From a virus, in IMG/VR virus record IMGVR_UViG_3300014060_000014, positions 1 to 25,166 of that record: DNA of 25,166 bases. The stretch is one strand, 5' to 3'. Positions 20,299 to 25,166 of the stretch are shown in pieces. The position numbers and the translations under genes are program-made. The notes below the pieces were generated by a model. That model was given only the letters and a program-made list of their open reading frames with translations, was not told the DNA's origin and searched no databases. Each line of letters starts with the position of its first letter. The stretch's first letter is position 1.

Positions 20299-20682
20299 AT
20301 GTTTAAAACTCTTGTCAGTTCTTTAGATAAAAAGAAAACACCTTCTGACAGTGACATTGAAAAAATTCCATCGTATATTTTATGTAAGTGGTTAGCAGGT
20401 AATCCAGGTACTATTTTAGCAGCTAACCAAATTAATTATTATTATAATATTCCAATAAAAAATCAGTATTACATTGTTAAGAATGCGTTTGCAGATAAAA
20501 TTAATTTCATTCAATATCCTAAAAATGTATCTCAAGATTCACTGAAATCGAATGAATTTGTTGCTGATTATTTTAACATCAATATAGAAAAAGCTAAAGA
20601 ATACATGGAATTAATAGATAAAGACGAATTAAAAAATATCGTTAATATGTATACAGAACGTGAATTAAAAAATAAAGGATAG
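20299..20682 (+). CDS. 62: Clamp loader small subunit, gp62-like
   Basis: 127 residues, shorter than the 187 of T4 gp62. Residues about 90-110, VADYFNINIEKAKEYMELI, align with the T4 gp62 stretch LAKRYQVNTNDAINYKSIL, followed in both by a short helix. The middle, WLAGNPGTILAANQINYYYN, fits the helical core. Position just downstream of gene 44 supports the call. It would be the single non-ATPase subunit of the clamp loader. Its start is 1 nt after the membrane-protein stop, with AAAGGAAA as ribosome site. Without an alignment the call is moderate. Confidence 0.65.
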   Translation: MFKTLVSSLDKKKTPSDSDIEKIPSYILCKWLAGNPGTILAANQINYYYNIPIKNQYYIVKNAFADKINFIQYPKNVSQDSLKSNEFVADYFNINIEKAKEYMELIDKDELKNIVNMYTERELKNKG

Positions 20683-20684
20683 TG

Positions 20685-20933
20685 ATGAAAGCTCCAATTC
20701 AATGTTTAAAAAATTGTATGTGGTTAGATGTGTCAGAATTTAATAAAACTGATGTTATTAGAGTAAAACCAAACTCAAGTTATGCATTCGATTATATCAA
20801 AGAATGTTTTGGTGATGAAAATTATTCAGAATATAAGCAATGGATTAATGAAAAAGATTGTATAATTAATATATCAATTCGAAGTGTAGATGACCCCTTT
20901 AAATACTTCATTGAACAAATTATTAAAAATTAA
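20685..20933 (+). CDS. Small hypothetical protein
   Basis: 82 residues from ATG 20685, two bases after the gp62-like stop; AAAGGA in the end of that gene serves as ribosome site. Unrecognised. It starts MKAPIQCLKNCMWLD and has three Cys in the first half, not arranged as a zinc knuckle. Probably co-translated with gene 62. Confidence 0.65.
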   Translation: MKAPIQCLKNCMWLDVSEFNKTDVIRVKPNSSYAFDYIKECFGDENYSEYKQWINEKDCIINISIRSVDDPFKYFIEQIIKN

Positions 20934-20947
20934 AGAAGGATATAAGA

Positions 20948-21883
20948 ATGGAGGAATTAATTGTTTTTGGTCATAATGATTTAGACCAAGCTGGATGTAT
21001 GTTGAATGTTGAATTCAAATTTAAAGGTATTCCTAAAAAATACTTTCATACAAACTACGCAAATATTGAAGAAATAACAGATCAAATTATTGAACACAGA
21101 AATAAAAACAAGAATAAAATTCTTATGATTACTGATGTGTCATTTTCAGACAATAAAGAATCACTTACACGTTTATATAACCACTTTGAAAAAGTATATC
21201 ATATTGACCATCATATGTATCCAGATGGGTTTTGGGATGAATTTCCTAATATGACAGTTGTTCATGATAAAAATAAATCAGCAACATTACTTTGTAATGA
21301 GTATTTCCAGAATACAGGCAAATGCGATGCATTAGATAACTTATCAAAAATTATTAATGCATATGATATTTGGCTTAAAGATCACAAATGTTTTCCGTTT
21401 TCACAAGAACTGAACAAATATTTTTGGTATGTTGGAATAGAAACATTCGTTGAGTCTGTTATTCAAAATGAATATGTATTACCAGATAATTTTATACCGA
21501 TTATTGAAAAAATTCGTAAGGAAATTAAAGAAGCCATTGAAAACTACGAAAACAAAAACTACATTCATAGAAGTAACGGAATTTCACTAATCTTTGTTCA
21601 AGATGATTGGTTTAATGATGTTATGCTACGTGAAATGGATAAATTCAATGCCGAGTTCGTTGTTGGTTTATACAATTGGGGGCTTGTAAGAATCCGTGTT
21701 AATCAAGATGTTACTTATACTGAAGAACAAATTAATACACTAAGAAAAGAACTAACGGGTAAAGCAGATCATGGGCATTTTCATGCATTTACTTATAAGT
21801 TTAAAGATAAACCAACTTCTAATGATGTGATGCGTGAAGCAAAACATATTGTGGATTCAATTCAATTTATTAAAAATATGTGA
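20948..21883 (+). CDS. DHH-family phosphoesterase
   Basis: 311 residues after AAGAAGGA. DHH motifs are GHNDLDQAG (about 8-16; DxD metal site), ITDVSF (about 61-66) and HIDHH (about 89-93), then the DHHA1-like end DHGHFHAF (about 281-288) that binds the nucleic acid or nucleotide end. The family includes RecJ exonuclease, NrnA-type nano-RNases and cyclic-dinucleotide phosphodiesterases. Length and lack of an OB domain fit NrnA-like enzymes better than RecJ. In a phage it could degrade short oligonucleotides or host signalling nucleotides; the substrate cannot be read from the sequence. Confidence 0.85.
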   Translation: MEELIVFGHNDLDQAGCMLNVEFKFKGIPKKYFHTNYANIEEITDQIIEHRNKNKNKILMITDVSFSDNKESLTRLYNHFEKVYHIDHHMYPDGFWDEFPNMTVVHDKNKSATLLCNEYFQNTGKCDALDNLSKIINAYDIWLKDHKCFPFSQELNKYFWYVGIETFVESVIQNEYVLPDNFIPIIEKIRKEIKEAIENYENKNYIHRSNGISLIFVQDDWFNDVMLREMDKFNAEFVVGLYNWGLVRIRVNQDVTYTEEQINTLRKELTGKADHGHFHAFTYKFKDKPTSNDVMREAKHIVDSIQFIKNM

Positions 21884-21892
21884 TACATTATT

Positions 21893-22174
21893 ATGGATAA
21901 TCGAATATTAAAACAATCATATAGAGGTGTTTATGGTATTTGTTTTAAAAATAATGTTTATAGTATTGAATTCAATAAAGATGTAATAGACATAATATAT
22001 GATTGGCCTAATGAAACTAGTATGACTTATGTATCATTATACATTGAAAATCAACCAACGTCATCACTTCATCTTATTGATTATCTTAAATTAAAAAAAA
22101 TTTATGTAGACCCATTAGATTGTATTTTAATAACTGATGAAAATGCGGAAATTTATGCTGAGTACTTAATATGA
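21893..22174 (+). CDS. Intact member of a three-copy small gene family
   Basis: 93 residues. Pattern: SYRGVYGICFKNNVYSIEF at the start and DCILITDENAEIYAEYLI at the end. Two decayed copies follow directly (22171 and 22408), each sharing the ends GVY and ECILI..NE.EYAEYLL. Each is linked to the next by an ATGA stop-start overlap, so the array arose by tandem duplication of a coupled gene. No strong ribosome site is visible at the first start. Function unknown; the small alpha/beta layout would suit a host-takeover protein. Confidence 0.65.
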   Translation: MDNRILKQSYRGVYGICFKNNVYSIEFNKDVIDIIYDWPNETSMTYVSLYIENQPTSSLHLIDYLKLKKIYVDPLDCILITDENAEIYAEYLI

Positions 22175-22411
22175 ATGATGATTATCAAGAAACATATAAA
22201 GGTGTTTATGCTATATTAAGTAAACAACAACACATATCTAATTGATGATATAATAGACAATAATATAACGTATCCATGCTATATAACTAAATATCATGAA
22301 GGTCTACAAAGAAATGGTGATGTATATCCGATTAAAATAATAGAAGAATTTCATACATGTATCTTGATCATAGATGAAAATATCGAAGATTATGTAAAGT
22401 ACTTATTATGA
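22171..22411 (+). pseudogene. Second copy of the 21893 family, frameshifted
   Basis: ATG 22171 overlaps the previous stop (ATGA). The frame reads MNDDYQETYKGVYAILSK and stops near 22245. An indel around 22226-22236 (AAACAACAACA) shifts to NNNTYLIDDIIDN ... HTCILIIDENIEDYVKYLL, ending at 22411. Both ends match the 21893 protein. Confidence 0.6.
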
Positions 22412-22790
22412 ATTTAACTGACACCAAGTAACAGACCTTTTACGACGGTTATATTATTTTTGAATATCCAAAATATTTAAATCCAATTTACAATAATGAG
22501 TTGCACATGTTAAGTTCACATGAAAGCTATATTGATAATAATAATTATGAACCATCAAAAAATATTATAGGTATTCTTTACAAAGGTGAATTTTATGGTA
22601 TTAACATAAATATGTTGCTATATAGTTAGAACATGAATCACCAAGAATTAAAAATTTAACTCCGAAGTTATACAAAATAAAAGATAATCATCAAAAATAC
22701 GGTATTTTAAAAACAATAAAACCTAATTTATATGAATGTATTTTAATAACAACTAATAATGAACATGAATATGCTGAATATTTATTATAG
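22408..22790 (+). pseudogene. Third copy of the 21893 family, nonsense plus frameshift
   Basis: ATG 22408 again overlaps the previous stop. TAA lies at codon 8 (22429-22431). The frame continues YDGYIIFEYPKYLNP ... IIGILYKGEFYGIN to a TAG near 22627. A shifted frame then gives LEHESPRIKNLTPKLYK ... YECILITTNNEHEYAEYLL, ending at 22790. It is longer than the other two copies, so it diverged before it broke. Confidence 0.55.
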
Positions 22791-22813
22791 ATTAATCAAT
22801 ACAGTATTATAAT
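22791..22813 (+). promoter_or_regulatory. ATTAA-class promoter before the helicase
   Basis: ATTAA at 22791-22795, 12 nt, TATAAT at 22808-22813. It begins at the base after the third family copy ends. Confidence 0.7.
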
Positions 22814-22842
22814 ATAAATTAACAAACATAACAAGGAAGAAG

Positions 22843-24423
22843 ATGACAGAATTTGAACCAATATTACTGAAAAAATTGATTTATAACGGTGAGTATTTTG
22901 CTAAGGTAATGCCAATATTAGATAATGAATATTTTGTTGATATTGGAAATCAAGAGTTATTTAAATTAGTAAAAAATCATTATGGCACATATAGACAAGT
23001 TCCAAGTTTAACTGAATTAGTTGCGTCTGTTAAGAATGTGTCTAATTCAGAAATTCGTAGCTCTATTATTGATTCATTAAAATCTGTATCAAAAACAGAT
23101 GAAGTATTAAATGTAGAATTTATGCTTGCTGAAACAGTAAATTGGGTTAAAGATGCATTGTATTTAAAAGCATTACAGATTGGTTCTGATGGTTTAATGA
23201 AAAAAGATGATAACTTGAAAATGAAAGCTCAAGAAATCATGGAGTTACGTTCTAAAATATCAGTCGATTCTGATTTAGGTTTAGATTTCGATAATATTGA
23301 TGATATGATTGCTTATTATTCAGAACGAAACATCGGTATATTAACTCAACATAAGCAATTAAATAAACGTTTAGGACCTGGATTTTTACCTGGTACATTA
23401 TCAGTTATTCTAGCAGCATCAGGTGTTGGTAAGTCATTATTAATGACTGATTTAATTTCAGGGTTGATTAAGAAGAATAAAAATATTTTATTAGTTTCAT
23501 TAGAAATGTCTGATAAAGAGATTATGAAACGTGTTCATGCTAATGCTATGAATTTGCCTATTAATAGTTTAATTGATTTAAGTAAAACAGAAGGTGAATT
23601 AGCGAGAATTAAAGCTGGAGATGAAGATACACCAGGTCGTTCTATTATAAACAAAGAAGATATTTTAAATGCATATAATAAAATCAAAGCAAGTGGAAAT
23701 TGCGGTAAGTTTTTCGTTAAAGATTACCCGACTGGTTCGTTTTCAGCATTAATGTTAGAGCAGTTAGTTGAATCTTATAAAATAGAAAAGAATATTAAAT
23801 TCGATATTATCTTCGTTGATTATATCGGTATCATGAAATCAGATTTAGTATCACCTAGTGCTGGTTTATATTCTTATGTTAAAAGTATTTCTGAAGAAGT
23901 CAGAGCTACAGCTAAAAAATTAAATTTGGCTATTACATCAGCTTCACAGTTAAACAGAGGTGCTACTAATAATGTAGAAGATGCTGATAATAGTAATACA
24001 TCAGATAGTATGGGTACTGTAATGACCGCAGATTTCATGTTGTTTTTATTGCAGAATGAAGAAATGAAAGAACGAAACGAAATTGTTTGTAAAACTACTA
24101 AAAATAGATTTGGTGGTATTACTGATACATGGATGATGAATGTTGATTATGAACATATGAGATTCAATGATATGATTATTCAGAATGCTGGACATGATAT
24201 CAGTAATATTGAACCAATTGGAAATGGTACGTCAGTTGTAGATGATTTTGGTATTGTTACATCAGAAAAGTTAACGGTTGCTAGTGATTATGCAGATCAA
24301 GAAATTAAAGATATTTATCGTGAAGATATCGAAAAAATTAAAAAAGCTAATAATGAAAATAAAGTAGAACCTAATCCTTTTAAACAAGATCTTGATAAAT
24401 TATACAATGATTTAGGTATTTAA
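22843..24423 (+). CDS. 41: Replicative DNA helicase (gp41 / DnaB type)
   Basis: 526 residues, somewhat longer than T4 gp41 (475). An N-terminal helical domain (1 to about 150) is followed by a RecA-fold core: Walker A LAASGVGKS (190-198), a glutamate motif VSLEMSD (about 218-224), Walker B DIIFVDYIG (321-329), and TSASQLNRG (365-373), the DnaB motif-3 region. The C-terminal 90 residues are charged and may bind primase or the helicase loader. It unwinds the lagging-strand template as a hexamer. An ATTAA-class promoter and AAGGAAGA precede it, and a strong terminator follows. Confidence 0.93.
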   Translation: MTEFEPILLKKLIYNGEYFAKVMPILDNEYFVDIGNQELFKLVKNHYGTYRQVPSLTELVASVKNVSNSEIRSSIIDSLKSVSKTDEVLNVEFMLAETVNWVKDALYLKALQIGSDGLMKKDDNLKMKAQEIMELRSKISVDSDLGLDFDNIDDMIAYYSERNIGILTQHKQLNKRLGPGFLPGTLSVILAASGVGKSLLMTDLISGLIKKNKNILLVSLEMSDKEIMKRVHANAMNLPINSLIDLSKTEGELARIKAGDEDTPGRSIINKEDILNAYNKIKASGNCGKFFVKDYPTGSFSALMLEQLVESYKIEKNIKFDIIFVDYIGIMKSDLVSPSAGLYSYVKSISEEVRATAKKLNLAITSASQLNRGATNNVEDADNSNTSDSMGTVMTADFMLFLLQNEEMKERNEIVCKTTKNRFGGITDTWMMNVDYEHMRFNDMIIQNAGHDISNIEPIGNGTSVVDDFGIVTSEKLTVASDYADQEIKDIYREDIEKIKKANNENKVEPNPFKQDLDKLYNDLGI

Positions 24424-24453
24424 TACATTTATTTCAAATTGTATACTCATGAC

Positions 24454-24493
24454 AAACCTTTTGTATTATAAATATAGTTACAAAAGGTTTTTT
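24454..24493 (+). terminator. Terminator after the helicase gene
   Basis: 12-bp stem AAACCTTTTGTA/TACAAAAGGTTT (24454-24465/24479-24490) with a T-run after it. The loop carries TATAAATA (24467-24474), the late-promoter octamer. Confidence 0.85.
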
Positions 24494-24529
24494 AGTATTT
24501 AAGGTATGTAAATTATTATTTTTTACATG

Positions 24530-24537
24530 TATAAATA
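24530..24537 (+). promoter_or_regulatory. Late promoter TATAAATA before the 24565 gene
   Basis: Exact late octamer, 27 nt upstream of the ATG at 24565 and after the helicase terminator. Confidence 0.8.
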
Positions 24538-24564
24538 TTTTAATAATTAAAAAAAGGAAAATGT

Positions 24565-25080
24565 ATGACTATAAAATTTAAAGAATACGTTAAAATGATT
24601 CATGAATGTGAAGAATTACTTAAGAAAATAGAAGGTGAATTAGTTAAATTATCAGAAGATGATTTAGATGATTTTGGTGATTTTTTGATTGATTCATTTT
24701 TTGAAGATGAAGAAGATGAAGAATATGGTATTTATGAATTATCAGATGTAATGGAAATTATTAATGAATTAGGTCCTGAATTCTATGATGATATACTAGC
24801 AGAATTAGAATATTATGAAGAAGACGACGAATTAGAAGAAGGTGTTTCACGTCGTATGAAAACTAAATCATTTAATCGTAAGAATCGTAAATATATGAGC
24901 AAGACTAAATCAAATTTACGTAAAGAAAAGGCGAAAAGACGTAAGGAAAATCGTAAATCAAAAGCGAAAAGAAAACGCTACTATAAAATAAATAAGAAGA
25001 AAATTTCAGCATATCAAAAAAGTAGAAATACAGCCATTAAGAAAGGCAAACATAAAACAAAAGTTCGTAAAGTTACATAA
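24565..25080 (+). CDS. Acidic/basic two-part protein, probable prohead core protein
   Basis: 171 residues after AAAAAAAGGAAAA. Residues 1-92 are very acidic (SFFEDEEDEEYG, LEYYEEDDELEE). Residues 93-171 are extremely basic (KAKRRKENRKSKAKRKRYYK). The switch coincides with LEE-G (90-93), the kind of L-x-E/G site cut by the T4 gp21 prohead protease. The N-terminus MTIKFKEYVKMIHE resembles the capsid-targeting-like starts of the 7976 and 3246 products and has IHE at 12-14. I infer a head core or internal protein whose maturation frees a basic DNA-binding peptide and an acidic fragment, by analogy with T4 gp67/gp68 and internal peptides. The late promoter agrees. Confidence 0.72.
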   Translation: MTIKFKEYVKMIHECEELLKKIEGELVKLSEDDLDDFGDFLIDSFFEDEEDEEYGIYELSDVMEIINELGPEFYDDILAELEYYEEDDELEEGVSRRMKTKSFNRKNRKYMSKTKSNLRKEKAKRRKENRKSKAKRKRYYKINKKKISAYQKSRNTAIKKGKHKTKVRKVT

Positions 25081-25098
25081 AAAATAAAGAGGTTTGTG

Positions 25099-25166
25099 TT
25101 GTTCGATTATTATTTACAAGAAAAAATAAATAAACATAATAAATTATATTATAATTATTTAGGTAT
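25099..25166 (+). CDS. Start of a gene cut by the window edge
   Basis: An open frame begins at TTG 25099 (or GTG 25096) after AAAGAGG and runs off the window. It reads LFDYYLQEKINKHNKLYYNYLG. The helix with HNKLYY is reminiscent of the N-terminal domain of NAD-dependent DNA ligases (I..HN.LYY), but with 23 residues this is only a hint. Confidence 0.4.
   Translation, partial: MFDYYLQEKINKHNKLYYNYLG

Noticed and set aside
20948-21883. RecJ exonuclease
   Set aside because: The DHH and DHHA1-like motifs are present, but the protein is too short and lacks the extra OB-fold region of RecJ; an NrnA-like or generic DHH enzyme is safer.
13923-22790. All frameshifts as sequencing errors
   Set aside because: The indels fall only in small or dispensable genes while polymerase, clamp loader, helicase and the modification genes are clean. 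Errors at individual runs cannot be excluded and are flagged where relevant.

Overview
This window looks like part of the genome of a T4-like contractile-tailed phage with strongly AT-rich DNA. The evidence is a T4-type replication set on one strand (family B DNA polymerase, clamp-loader large and small subunits, DnaB-type helicase), a tRNA array, exact T4-type late promoters (TATAAATA), and N-termini that resemble T4 capsid-targeting propeptides. Every gene I can support lies on the + strand. The host cannot be named from the sequence. Well-formed -35/-10 promoters (TTTACA, 17 nt, TATAAT) imply a host with an ordinary sigma70-type polymerase.

Layout. 1-290: three tandem copies of a promoter-bearing repeat. 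339-2806: a tRNA region with eight well-formed tRNAs (an odd class II tRNA with a GUU anticodon, Glu, Ala, Asn, Ser-GCU, Ser-UGA, Thr, Arg), several degenerate tRNA-like sequences (Ile, Tyr, Asp and others), an unexplained 23-bp inverted repeat and one small gene. 2390-4060: broken small genes and a tiny late gene. 4070-7500: a minimal nucleotidyltransferase, small unknown genes and a MoxR-type AAA+ ATPase. 7579-8464: a DUF6447-like protein, a strong terminator, then a late-promoter Dps-like ferritin. 8554-13632: a probable DNA hypermodification block. 13923-15129: a frameshifted cytosine-C5 methyltransferase and a MazG/dCTPase-like enzyme. 15316-18210: DNA polymerase split in two by a tiny zinc-ribbon ORF. 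18337-22790: clamp loader, DHH phosphoesterase, small genes, and a three-copy gene family of which two copies are decayed. 22843-25166: replicative helicase, terminator, late promoter, an acidic/basic probable head-core protein, and the start of a gene cut by the window edge.

How the genes fit together. The block at 8554-13632 has a nucleotide kinase, a thymidylate-synthase-fold enzyme carrying the dCMP-hydroxymethylase residues E60, C148 and D179, a second TS-like protein, a HAD phosphatase, a fused sugar-nucleotidyltransferase/small-molecule kinase, and a GT-B glycosyltransferase. With the MazG-type enzyme at 14734 it reads as a route to glycosylated hydroxymethylcytosine DNA in which the phage may make its own activated donor. 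That is inference.

Three promoter classes can be read. The first is early sigma70-like. The second is a new-looking class with ATTAA placed exactly 12 nt before TATAAT (six copies, in front of metabolism and replication genes), in the position of the T4 middle-mode MotA box. The third is late TATAAATA in front of three genes whose products begin with related capsid-targeting-like N-termini. One of these three is the Dps homologue, which suggests a Dps packaged inside the head.
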